A stretch of 48,126 nucleotides of DNA from Bog-473 sp049513455. GTDB lineage: Bacteria; Actinomycetota; Acidimicrobiia; Acidimicrobiales; RAAP-2. A program made the position numbers and the translations under genes. Shown one piece after another: positions 18,275 through 26,104 of this stretch. The stretch spans positions 1 through 48,126 of the forward strand of contig JBEKWB010000030.1 of NCBI GenBank assembly GCA_049513455.1. Reading direction: 5' to 3'. The notes beneath the pieces are model-generated. The model was not told where the DNA came from. It was given only the letters and a program-made list of their open reading frames with translations, and did not search any database. Each line of letters opens with the position of its first letter. The stretch's first letter is position 1.

Positions 18275-19689
18275 CATCGCCCGACACGCTCGCCGACGCC
18301 GAGCACCGAGGCCCGGGGTTCGTCGCCTCCCTGACCGACGTGCTCGGGGCGGACGCGGTGTTCACCGGCGCGTCCATCTCCGCCGACTACGGGACGGACG
18401 AGTCCCTGCACGCCGCCGCGCAGCTTCCCGAGGCGGTCGTCTTTCCGTCCGATACGGCGCAGGTGGCCGCGATCGTGCGCGCGGCGGCCGAGTGGCGCGT
18501 GCCGATCACGGCCCGCGGCGCGGGCACCGGCCTCTCCGGTGGCTGCATCCCCGTGGCGGGCGGGCTGGTGGTGTCCTTCGCGCGCATGGCACGCCTGCTC
18601 GAGATCGACACCGCCAACCACGTGGCGATCGTCCAGCCCGGGTTGACCCTGGCCGAGCTCGACAAGGCGACGGCGGTGCACGGACTGGTCTTCCCCGTCT
18701 TTCCCGGCACCAACGCCGCGAGCCTCGGGGGCAACGTGGCCACCAACGCCGGGGGGATGCGGGCCGTCAAATACGGCGTGACGAGGAACCAGGTGCTGGG
18801 AATCGAAGCGGTGACGGGCACGGGCGAAGTAATCCGCAGCGGGGGCCGCTACGTCAAGGCCACCACGGGCTACGACCTCACCCAGTTGGTCGTGGGCTCG
18901 GAGGGCACCCTGGCCCTGGTCACCGAGGCCACGCTGCGGCTCCACCCGCGCCTTTCCGACACCGCATCGCTGCTCGCGCCATTTTCGTCCATCGCCGACG
19001 TGGCCGCGGTGGTGCCCCGCATTGTCGCCTCGGGGGTCCAGCCCCTCATCCTCGAATACATCGATCGTTGGACCATGAAGGGCCTGCTGCGCATGAACGA
19101 TCTCACCCTCGGGATACCCGACGGGGTGGCCGACCTCACCGAGGCGTACCTGATCGTGGTGCTCGAAGGGCGCGACGACCAGAGGTTGCAGGTCGACGTG
19201 GCCGACGTGGCCGAGCAGCTCGCCACGGCCCACGCGCACGACGTCTACGTGTTGCCCGCCGGCCAGGGCGCCGAGCTGCTGGCCGCCCGCGAGCGCGCCT
19301 TCTGGCTCGTCAAGGCGGCGGGCGCCGACGACCTGATCGACATGGTGGTTCCCCGGGACAAGATCCCCGACTACCTGGCGCAGGTCCAACAGATCGCCGA
19401 CCGGCACGAGGCACGGGTCTTCGGGTGCGGCCATGCCGGGGACGGGAACATCCACTTCTCGGTGTACCAACCCGACGTCGTCCGCCGTCGCGCCTTGCTG
19501 CGCGCCATCTTCGAGGTGGGGTTGGGCCTGGGCGGCGCCATCTCGGGAGAGCACGGCATCGGGCGCGCCAAGGTGGCGTACTACCAGGCCCTGGAGGATC
19601 CGGCGAAGCTGGCCCTGCAGCGCCGGATCAAAGAGGCCTTCGACCCGCTGGGCATTCTCAACCCGGGCTGCATCTTCGACTCCCTCTGA
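18271..19689 (+). CDS. FAD-binding D-2-hydroxyacid dehydrogenase (GlcD/D-lactate dehydrogenase-like)
   Basis: A 472-residue flavoprotein of the PCMH/FAD_binding_4 group. TARGAGTGLSGGCIPVAGG and FPGTNAASLGGNVATNAGG are the FAD pyrophosphate-binding segments. GHAGDGNIHFSVY and GEHGIGRAK near the C-terminus are the active-site motifs of glycolate oxidase GlcD and D-lactate dehydrogenases. No iron-sulfur domain is fused. The GTG start at 18271 overlaps the P450 stop by 4 nt, and the long in-frame upstream extension is only the P450 in another frame. It probably oxidises a D-2-hydroxy acid to a 2-oxo acid, passing electrons to an unknown acceptor. Confidence 0.9.
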   Translation: MTSPDTLADAEHRGPGFVASLTDVLGADAVFTGASISADYGTDESLHAAAQLPEAVVFPSDTAQVAAIVRAAAEWRVPITARGAGTGLSGGCIPVAGGLVVSFARMARLLEIDTANHVAIVQPGLTLAELDKATAVHGLVFPVFPGTNAASLGGNVATNAGGMRAVKYGVTRNQVLGIEAVTGTGEVIRSGGRYVKATTGYDLTQLVVGSEGTLALVTEATLRLHPRLSDTASLLAPFSSIADVAAVVPRIVASGVQPLILEYIDRWTMKGLLRMNDLTLGIPDGVADLTEAYLIVVLEGRDDQRLQVDVADVAEQLATAHAHDVYVLPAGQGAELLAARERAFWLVKAAGADDLIDMVVPRDKIPDYLAQVQQIADRHEARVFGCGHAGDGNIHFSVYQPDVVRRRALLRAIFEVGLGLGGAISGEHGIGRAKVAYYQALEDPAKLALQRRIKEAFDPLGILNPGCIFDSL

Positions 19690-19692
19690 TCC

Positions 19693-20481
19693 TCAGGCCG
19701 GGCGGATCTCCGCACCGGTGACGGAGAAGGCGACCGAGCAGCGGAACCCGCCCACCACGTCGACCGGGCGCAGGGCGGCCAGCTCCTCGAACTCCGACTC
19801 GAACAGCTCGAGGGCGGCGTCTCCCGTCCACACGTTGGCCACGGCGAAGTCGCTCACGACGTTGCGGGACAGGTCCAAGACGAGGGGCTCACCGCCGGCG
19901 AGGTCGGGCATCAGGCGGGTGTGCCAGACCGGGAGCCGCAGGGCCTTGGGGACGAAACCGGGCTCGGCGGGGGCGTCCAGCGTCACGCTCCCGCGCGCCA
20001 GGCGGGCCCCGAGACTGGCCACGTGGCCGGCGAAGGTGGCACCCCTTTCGAGTCTGGGCCCGCCCCGCCCGACCTCGACCGCCCTGGTGATGGAGATCAC
20101 CCCGAACTTCTTGGGGAAGCCCTGAATGTGGCCGCGGGCGAAGGAGAGATCGTTGTCCACCCAGATGTACGGGACCCGGGCCACCGTCTTGGCGTCGAGC
20201 CGGGCGTGGACGGCCACATAGGCCTCCTTGTACTGACCCCGGGCCGGGTCCGCCATGAGCCGCGGGTCCTCATCGGCCGCAGACGACCAGTCGCAGAAGA
20301 CGAACGAGGCCGAACCGTCGCCGGCCGGCTCGAGATGCTCGGGCAGGACCGCCGCCGCGGCGGCCGGGTCGCAGTGGAAGTCGATGCCGAGGGCCTCGCC
20401 GGAGAAGTGCCAGGGCGGCGGGGGTACGAGGGCGGCGGTCCCGCCGGGGGAGAGCGGCAGGCTCCAGCCTTTGATTGTCAT
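19693..20481 (-). CDS. acetoacetate decarboxylase family protein
   Basis: A 262-residue protein of the acetoacetate decarboxylase fold. The tell-tale segment is the stretch around FARGHIQGFPKKFG, where the double Lys of GFPKK matches the Schiff-base lysine region of acetoacetate decarboxylase. Upstream, YKEAYVAVHARL and PYIWVDNDL match the beta-barrel core. Family members decarboxylate beta-keto acids or act as aldolase/dehydratase-like enzymes, so the exact reaction is uncertain. It lies downstream of the epimerase gene on the same strand, separated by a short repeat-bearing leader that encodes a 13-residue peptide. AGAGG 11 nt before the ATG is a modest ribosome site. Confidence 0.85.
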   Translation of the reverse strand: MTIKGWSLPLSPGGTAALVPPPPWHFSGEALGIDFHCDPAAAAAVLPEHLEPAGDGSASFVFCDWSSAADEDPRLMADPARGQYKEAYVAVHARLDAKTVARVPYIWVDNDLSFARGHIQGFPKKFGVISITRAVEVGRGGPRLERGATFAGHVASLGARLARGSVTLDAPAEPGFVPKALRLPVWHTRLMPDLAGGEPLVLDLSRNVVSDFAVANVWTGDAALELFESEFEELAALRPVDVVGGFRCSVAFSVTGAEIRPA

Positions 20482-20493
20482 GGCACCGGTCCT

Positions 20494-20535
20494 CTAATCG
20501 TGATGGCGGTAATCGTGATGGCGGCTAATTGTCAT
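20494..20535 (-). CDS. putative upstream ORF, 13-residue leader peptide
   Basis: Reading from the ATG at 20535 gives MTISRHHDYRHHD then TAG, ending 12 nt before the decarboxylase ATG. The stop codon runs into that gene's AGAGG ribosome site. Four of 13 residues are His. The ORF start (GCCATGACAATTAG) is almost the same as the real gene start (GCCATGACAATCAA), so it may be a by-product of a local duplication. No ribosome site precedes it, but it begins 16 nt after the epimerase stop and could be reached by re-initiation. Confidence 0.3.
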   Translation of the reverse strand: MTISRHHDYRHHD

Positions 20536-20539
20536 GGCG
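20495..20539. repeat. 15-bp tandem repeat before the decarboxylase gene
   Basis: TAATCGTGATGGCGG occurs exactly twice in tandem (20495-20509, 20510-20524). A degenerate third copy, TAATTGTCATGGCG, is at 20526-20539, and a related copy, TTGATTGTCATGGC, forms the gene start (20471-20484). Confidence 0.8.
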
Positions 20540-20551
20540 TCGAGTTGCGGC

Positions 20552-21652
20552 TCATATCCGGGTGTCCGCCCGGACCACGCGGGTGCCGGGCCCGGCGTAG
20601 GACTTCCCGTACCCCGGCAGCTCGGCGTAGCCCAGGTCGGGTGGGTCGGAGATCGCGGCGCGCCACCACGCCGCGAGGCGGTCCTCGGCGGCGTAGTCGA
20701 AGGGGTCCTGGAGCGCGGTCTCCTCGTAGCCACCGGGCTCGGGCGGGTTGGCCACCAGCCAGTTGGCGGCGCGCCGGACGGCCTGGCGCGCCGGCACGAC
20801 GTCGCGGTAGCCGAGGCGGTCCCGCAGTTTCGTGGTGTCGATGTAGCGGTGGGTGGTGCGGTAGTTCTGCATCAACGGGCGGGCCGGGGTGGCGAGGTCG
20901 CCCGGCAACGAGAGGAGCTCCCAGTCGTGCCCGAGCTCGTCGGTGATGATCTCGACCACCTGGCGGATGGTGAGCTTCTCGTCGTCGCCGCAGTTGAAGA
21001 TCTCACCCATCGACGCCTCGGGGTGATCCACGGCCAGGAGCAGGGCGTGGGCCAGGTTCTCCGTGTAGCCGTAGGGGATGATGCTGAGCCCGTCGTCGGG
21101 CAGAATGAAAAAGGGCCGGTCGTCGAGGATCCGCTTCACCACGCACCACTCGCGCGGGGCGAGTTGACGCGGGCCGTAGACGTAGGGGTAACGGAAGTGC
21201 GTCGCGCTCGGGTGCGACGCGAAGAGCAGCTGCTCGGTGCGCCCGATGCGGTAGCTCTTCCCGTCGTCGGACTCCGTCGCCAACGCCGCGTCCTCGCGGG
21301 TGGGGATGGGCAGGCCCGGGGGGTGGTGGATCGCCGGGTCGAAGAAGCCCCGGTACACGGGGGCGCCCCCGATGGAGATGAGGCGCCCGACCCTCCCCAC
21401 CAGCACCTCGGCGATGCTCCGCAGGCGGCCGTAGCTGGCGATGGCCACGTCGAAGGTCTCTGACGAAAGGGCGGCGCGCAGACCCTCCCCGCCGAACACG
21501 TCGCCGTGGAGGTGGCGCAGATGCGCCACCTCGGGGATTTCGTGGTTCCCCGAGTGCAGGATCGTCACCTCGTAGCCGCGTGCGGCCAGTCCGAGGGCGA
21601 TGGGCGGCCCGGTGGGTCCCGTACCCCCGATGAGGAGCGCCGACTGGGTCAT
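20552..21652 (-). CDS. NAD-dependent epimerase/dehydratase family protein
   Basis: A 366-residue extended SDR. LLIGGTGPTGPPIALGLAARG is a variant Rossmann glycine motif (GGTGPTG), and FRYPYVYGPRQLAPREW matches the substrate-side loop of nucleotide-sugar epimerases. The usual catalytic YxxxK is not clear; SYRIGRTEQLLF occupies the expected place with Tyr and Arg instead of Lys, so catalysis may differ or the protein may be a binding/regulatory SDR. The ATG at 21652 is used because homology begins at MTQSALLIGG. It is divergent from the mycofactocin SDR and probably co-transcribed with the decarboxylase 70 bp downstream. Confidence 0.82.
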   Translation of the reverse strand: MTQSALLIGGTGPTGPPIALGLAARGYEVTILHSGNHEIPEVAHLRHLHGDVFGGEGLRAALSSETFDVAIASYGRLRSIAEVLVGRVGRLISIGGAPVYRGFFDPAIHHPPGLPIPTREDAALATESDDGKSYRIGRTEQLLFASHPSATHFRYPYVYGPRQLAPREWCVVKRILDDRPFFILPDDGLSIIPYGYTENLAHALLLAVDHPEASMGEIFNCGDDEKLTIRQVVEIITDELGHDWELLSLPGDLATPARPLMQNYRTTHRYIDTTKLRDRLGYRDVVPARQAVRRAANWLVANPPEPGGYEETALQDPFDYAAEDRLAAWWRAAISDPPDLGYAELPGYGKSYAGPGTRVVRADTRI

Positions 21653-21852
21653 CACCGGCGATGGTAAACAATTCCTTGGAGGCCCGTGCCACCTTGGCCC
21701 CAGCCGGTTTGACGTCTGCATCCGGCTCCTGCAGGCTGGCGTGGACCCGGAACACGACGAGCGCTCGCACAGTGCGCCGCGGATCAGGGTGCAGCGGGAG
21801 GGGATGGGCAGCGCTTGTTCATCGCCGACAAGATCGAAGGGAAGGTGCCCCG

Positions 21853-22662
21853 ATGGGCCGAGTTGAGGGAAAAGTAGCGTTCGTCACCGGTGCCGCACGC
21901 GGTCAGGGACGGACCCACGCCGTCCGGCTGGCCCAGGAGGGCGCCAACATCATCGCCATCGACCGGTGTGAGGATCTGGACACCGTCCCCTACCCACTGG
22001 CCACCGTGGAGGACCTGGTCGAGACGGTGAGGCTCGTGGAGGAGACCGGCGCGTCCATTCTGGCCACCAAGCTCGACGTGCGGGACCTCGACGGCCTGTC
22101 CAAGGTGGTGACCGACGGCGTGGCGCAGTTCGGGCACCTCGACGTGGTGGTCGCCAACGCCGGGATCTGCACCCTGCAGACCTGGGACGACGTGACGCCG
22201 GCCGTATGGAACGAAGTGATCGGGATCAACCTGACGGGGGTGTGGAACACGTGCGCAGCCTCGGTTCCGCACCTGGTCAACGCCGGGGGAGGGTCCCTCA
22301 TCCTCACCAGCTCGGTGGCCGGACTGAAGGGTCAGCCGTTCCTTCTCCCGTACGCGGCGGCCAAGCACGGCGTGGTGGGGATCATGCACGTTCTCACCAA
22401 CGAGCTGGCGCCCCATCACATCCGGGTCAACTCGATCCACCCGACCGGGGTCAACACGACGATGGGCTCCCAGTCCGGGGGGGCCTTGGCCGAGCGCATC
22501 GCGAACGACTTCACCGTCGGATCGATCTACATGAACTCGCTGCCCGTCGAACTGGTCGAACCCGAGGACATCAGCAATGCCGTCCTCTTCCTGGCCTCCG
22601 ACGAGGCTCGCTACATCACCGGACTGACCATGACGGTGGACGCGGGGGCGACCGCCCGCTGA
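21853..22662 (+). CDS. mycofactocin-coupled SDR family oxidoreductase
   Basis: A 269-residue classical SDR with the features of the mycofactocin-coupled family (TIGR03971-like). KVAFVTGAARGQGRTHAVRLA is the NAD site, and DRCEDLDTVPYPLATVEDLVET contains the family-specific insertion that shields bound NAD. NAGI, SSVAG and YAAAKHG give the Ser-Tyr-Lys catalytic set. Such enzymes oxidise alcohols with non-exchangeable NAD recycled by mycofactocin, so the organism should carry the mft biosynthesis genes elsewhere; none is in this window. GAAGG precedes the ATG at 21853; longer in-frame upstream sequence is not conserved. It is convergent with the CoA-transferase, 3 bp apart. Confidence 0.9.
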   Translation: MGRVEGKVAFVTGAARGQGRTHAVRLAQEGANIIAIDRCEDLDTVPYPLATVEDLVETVRLVEETGASILATKLDVRDLDGLSKVVTDGVAQFGHLDVVVANAGICTLQTWDDVTPAVWNEVIGINLTGVWNTCAASVPHLVNAGGGSLILTSSVAGLKGQPFLLPYAAAKHGVVGIMHVLTNELAPHHIRVNSIHPTGVNTTMGSQSGGALAERIANDFTVGSIYMNSLPVELVEPEDISNAVLFLASDEARYITGLTMTVDAGATAR

Positions 22663-22665
22663 CCG

Positions 22666-25116
22666 CTACGGTTCGGTGGCCACGCCGTCCCGGATCAACT
22701 CGTCAATGACGGGAGTGTCATACCCGAGCGACGTCAGTATCTCCCGGGTGTGGCTCCCCACGACGAGCGGGGGCAGCCGGTCGACGGTGCCGCAGTCGGA
22801 GAACTTGATGAGATCGCCCGGGGCTTCGAACCTGCCCACGAGCGCCTGGTCGACGGTGCTGATCCACCCCCGGGCCGCCAGTTCGGCATCGTCGAAGAGC
22901 TCGAGGCTGAACGTCTCCGATGAGACCTCGGCGGGGACGCCCGCTCCGGTCAGTATCTCGTCCCACTCCGCCGCGGCGCGGGTGGCGAACAGCGGTTCGA
23001 GAAGCGCCACCAGCTCCGCATCCTGTGCGCTGCGTTCGCCGGCGGTGGCGAAGCGGGGATCGGAGATCAGGTCCCGGCGACCCAACGCCCCGGCCAACTC
23101 CGGCCAATGCCCGCCGGCGGCAATGCAGATCCACCCTTCGGCGCAGAGGTAGAGCCTCTCCAGCGCCGAGACGCCGAGGGCGAGCGCGTCCAGGTGCGGC
23201 TGTCCGGGTCCCGACCGCCCCTCCGCGTCCACCCAACGAGTGGAATTGTTGAGAAGGTGGGCATAGACGATGGACGTCGTCACGAACTGCCCCTCTCCGG
23301 TGCGGTCCCGGTGGAAGAGGGCGTGCAGCACCGCGGTGGCCGAGAGCATGCCGTTACCCAGGTCGCCGAGCGAGATGTTCGGCCAGATCGGTTTGCCGCC
23401 CGCCCCCACTCCGCCTTCCTCCCACGCCACGCCGGTAAGCGCGCTGGCGGACTGGTCGTGACCGGGGAGAAGCATGCGGGGACCGTTCTCGAAGCCCCGC
23501 GTGTGACAGTAGATGAGGCGGGGATTGATCCGGCGCAGCGACTCGTAGTCCACTCCGAGATGCTCCGCCGCGTCGTAGCGCATGTTGGTGTGGACGACAT
23601 CGGCCCCGGCCACGAGGGCGCGGAAGGCCTCCATGCCGCGATCGGTCTTGAGGTTGAGGGAGACGCTGCGCTTGCCGCGGTTGCAGCTCATCCCCATGTA
23701 GGTGTTCATCCACGTCTGATCCGACGGCTGGTTCACCTTGATCACGTCGGCCCCGAAGTCGGCCAGCATCTGGGTGCCGAACGGCCCCGCCACCGCCAGC
23801 CCGAGGTCGAGGACCGTGATGCCGTCAAGCGGCAGCGCGTGCGGACCTTGCGCACCCGCAATTTCTGCATCGATCTCCGGCGCGACGGGCGGCAGGTCCG
23901 CCAGGACACGGTCGGTGTCCTCGCCGACCCGGGGAGCCGGCCCACGCACGCATCCCGGTGTCGCCGCCATGTTGATCGTCAGTCCCACGTGCCGGATGAG
24001 CCCGGCATCGGGATCCTTGACCTCGGCCACGCAGCCGTCCTCGAGGAAGAGGGGATCGGCGAAGGCCTCCTCCGTCGAGCGGATCGGTTGCACCGACACC
24101 CCGGCCGCCGCGGCAGCCGCCACCCACTCGTCCGAGGAGAATTGGCCGAAGGCGTCCTGCATGGCGGGAGCGAGCTCGCGCAGCACCAACAGCTCCGAGG
24201 GGTCCATCCCCACCCGGGAGCCGTCGAATTTGAGGGATCGACCGCTGACGTTGGGCTCCAGCCTTCCCTCATGGATCGCATTCAGCACGAAGCCCGGTTG
24301 GGGCGTCCAGTGGTGGATCCACCTGCCTTCACTGGTGCGGAAGAACCCGTGCGGTACCCGTGGGTCGGTGACCCACATCCGGTAGCCCGGTCGCTCCGGG
24401 TGCGCGACCCGTTGCCAGGTGAAGGTGCCGTTCACCAGGGCGCCCTGCAACAGTGAGGTGGTGACGCAGCACCCCTGACCCGTTCGCTCCCTGGCGTGGA
24501 GCGCTGCACCGATCCCCATGCTGGCCAGGTGGAATGCGCCGACACTGGGCCACGGCACCGACGAGTAGAGCGGTCCCGGGCGCGGCGGGCCCTCCATCTC
24601 GTCGGGTGCCACCGGGAAGTCGGGGAGGAACGGCACCACTCCGTTCACCCGCTCGATCGACCCTCCGGGCCACCCCCGCTTCTCCCACTGCAGTCCGGTC
24701 CGCGCCGCCACCAGGGAGTCCTGCGGCGGCCGTCCGGCGTGGCGCGAGAGACCCCCGTAGGCGGTGATGGTGCAGTAGACGAGGCGGGGATTGCGCCGGC
24801 GCGCCCGGGCGTAGGTGAGACCGGGGTGGTCGGGTGCCCCGGGCTCCGCGCTCTCGATCAGCACGTCGGCTTCTTGCACCAGCCGCCAGAGCCGCTCCAT
24901 GTCCGCGCTGCCCTCGCCGGCGCGCAGGTCGAGCACGATGCTCTCCTTCCCCCGGTGCCACACCCGCGAGCCCGACAGGGCACGGGTGGGGTCGCCCCCG
25001 GGGGGTTCGATCTTCACCACGCGCGCCCCCTGGTCGGCGAGGAGCATGCCGGTCATCGGTCCGGCGATGCCCTGGGACAGATCGAGGACGGTCAGATCAC
25101 GCAATACCGGGGACAT
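22666..25116 (-). CDS. tandem (two-domain) CaiB/BaiF CoA-transferase
   Basis: An 816-residue fusion of two family III CoA-transferase units, about twice the normal length. The N-half starts LRDLTVLDLSQGIAGPMTG and the C-half near residue 425 repeats DGITVLDLGLAVAGPFG. In the C-half Asp585 in SLGDLGNG matches the catalytic aspartate that carries the CoA. The matching N-half segment is PWPSVGAF with Ser191, so that half has probably lost its active site. Family III enzymes are interlocked dimers, so fusion may yield one working site. AAGGTAAGGGGGG precedes the ATG. It lies 20 nt after the TetR gene and closes the operon beginning at 27659. The CoA donor and acceptor are unknown. Confidence 0.92.
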   Translation of the reverse strand: MSPVLRDLTVLDLSQGIAGPMTGMLLADQGARVVKIEPPGGDPTRALSGSRVWHRGKESIVLDLRAGEGSADMERLWRLVQEADVLIESAEPGAPDHPGLTYARARRRNPRLVYCTITAYGGLSRHAGRPPQDSLVAARTGLQWEKRGWPGGSIERVNGVVPFLPDFPVAPDEMEGPPRPGPLYSSVPWPSVGAFHLASMGIGAALHARERTGQGCCVTTSLLQGALVNGTFTWQRVAHPERPGYRMWVTDPRVPHGFFRTSEGRWIHHWTPQPGFVLNAIHEGRLEPNVSGRSLKFDGSRVGMDPSELLVLRELAPAMQDAFGQFSSDEWVAAAAAAGVSVQPIRSTEEAFADPLFLEDGCVAEVKDPDAGLIRHVGLTINMAATPGCVRGPAPRVGEDTDRVLADLPPVAPEIDAEIAGAQGPHALPLDGITVLDLGLAVAGPFGTQMLADFGADVIKVNQPSDQTWMNTYMGMSCNRGKRSVSLNLKTDRGMEAFRALVAGADVVHTNMRYDAAEHLGVDYESLRRINPRLIYCHTRGFENGPRMLLPGHDQSASALTGVAWEEGGVGAGGKPIWPNISLGDLGNGMLSATAVLHALFHRDRTGEGQFVTTSIVYAHLLNNSTRWVDAEGRSGPGQPHLDALALGVSALERLYLCAEGWICIAAGGHWPELAGALGRRDLISDPRFATAGERSAQDAELVALLEPLFATRAAAEWDEILTGAGVPAEVSSETFSLELFDDAELAARGWISTVDQALVGRFEAPGDLIKFSDCGTVDRLPPLVVGSHTREILTSLGYDTPVIDELIRDGVATEP

Positions 25117-25136
25117 GTGTTCCCCCCTTACCTTGC

Positions 25137-25820
25137 TCAGTTGGCGGCAACGGCGCGTTCGATGTGTTCGGACAGCGCGTCGATGAGGCGACTCTGGTTG
25201 GCCCGCACCACCTGGTCCGAGAGCCGGGAGACGACCCGCTCCGGGCCCTCCCGGGCGATGGCGTCGCCCAGGGCATGTCCCCGCAAGGTCTCGAAGATGA
25301 AGACATCGAGTCCCTGTCGGCCCAGCTCCGGTCCGAACCCCCGTTCGATCAGGGCGCGCCAGCCGCTGATGATGCCGTCGGTCAGGTGGAGCATGGCATC
25401 TTCGGTGGCCTGTGCCCGCTTCGGGTCGCGACTCAGGTTGAGATGGATCTGCATGACGGCCACGTACTCGGGTCTGCCGTAGTGGGCCCAGATCACCCGG
25501 GCCAACGCGGCCAGCCGGTCCCGGACGGTCACCCCCGTCAGCTCCGTGGCGGCGAGTGACAACACGAAACGGTCGAAGCTCCGCTCCAAGACGGCCAGCA
25601 GGAGCTCCTCCCGGGTTCCAAAGTGGTACTGGATCGCGCCCCAGGTCACGTCGGCACGTCGGGCGATCTCATTGGAGCTCGCCCGGTAGAAGCCCCTTTC
25701 CAGAATGGAGGCGATGGCGGCATCGAGGAGTGCGTGCCGTATCTGCTCGTCACCGGCGACGGTGCGAGCGGGCGCGGACGCCGGCTCGTCGCGACCGACC
25801 GCTTCCGCCGCTCGCGCCAT
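25137..25820 (-). CDS. TetR/AcrR family transcriptional regulator
   Basis: A 227-residue regulator. The helix-turn-helix SSNEIARRADVTWGAIQYHFG follows helix 1 (ALLDAAIASILERGFYRA) as in TetR proteins; the rest is the all-alpha ligand-binding domain. I start at the ATG 25820, 9 nt after GCGGAG; the open frame upstream overlaps the NifU-like gene and is not conserved. Its neighbours on the same strand are the NifU-like gene (14 nt upstream) and the CoA-transferase (20 nt downstream), so it is embedded in the operon and probably autoregulates it. The ligand may be a CoA ester, judging only from the next gene. Confidence 0.9.
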   Translation of the reverse strand: MARAAEAVGRDEPASAPARTVAGDEQIRHALLDAAIASILERGFYRASSNEIARRADVTWGAIQYHFGTREELLLAVLERSFDRFVLSLAATELTGVTVRDRLAALARVIWAHYGRPEYVAVMQIHLNLSRDPKRAQATEDAMLHLTDGIISGWRALIERGFGPELGRQGLDVFIFETLRGHALGDAIAREGPERVVSRLSDQVVRANQSRLIDALSEHIERAVAAN

Positions 25821-25834
25821 TTCTCCGCTACTGG

Positions 25835-26104
25835 TCAGTGACCGGAAGGCGGGGAGCCCTCGCCCTCGCGCGGATCGTGCAGCCTGATTTCGGTGATGTC
25901 GGGGTCTGCTTCCGCCAGTCTGGTGGTCAACATGTCGACCAACAGCTGCGCCGGCAGCACGCACTCCGGGCACTCGGAATTGGACAGATCGAGTGAGAGC
26001 TCAATCAGGGAGCCGCCCGATGCGACGACGTGGAACTCGGCGCCGTCGAGCCGCACAATGTCATTCAGCTCGTCGAGGACCGACTGGGCCGGTGGGCTGA
26101 TCAT
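25835..26104 (-). CDS. NifU C-terminal-like CxxC protein
   Basis: An 89-residue protein resembling the NifU C-terminal (NFU) domain. It has a predicted helix, a strand pair, then NSECPECVLPAQLL with a Cys-x-x-Cys pair where NFU domains bind a transferable Fe-S cluster. The C-terminus reads ITEIRLHDPREGEG. The flanking sequence differs from housekeeping NfuA (no preceding A-type domain), so this is a free-standing small version. The ATG overlaps the stop of the upstream gene by 4 nt (ATGA at 26101-26104). The position right after the CGSC-motif pair suggests a redox or Fe-S role for that system. Confidence in function is moderate. Confidence 0.75.
   Translation of the reverse strand: MISPPAQSVLDELNDIVRLDGAEFHVVASGGSLIELSLDLSNSECPECVLPAQLLVDMLTTRLAEADPDITEIRLHDPREGEGSPPSGH

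Noticed and set aside
16847..18277. 476-residue minus-strand frame opposite the P450 gene
   Set aside because: Mirror of the P450 coding sequence with His/Arg-rich low-complexity content and no ribosome site.
17629..19554. 641-residue minus-strand frame opposite the P450 and FAD oxidase genes
   Set aside because: Antisense to two motif-verified enzymes.
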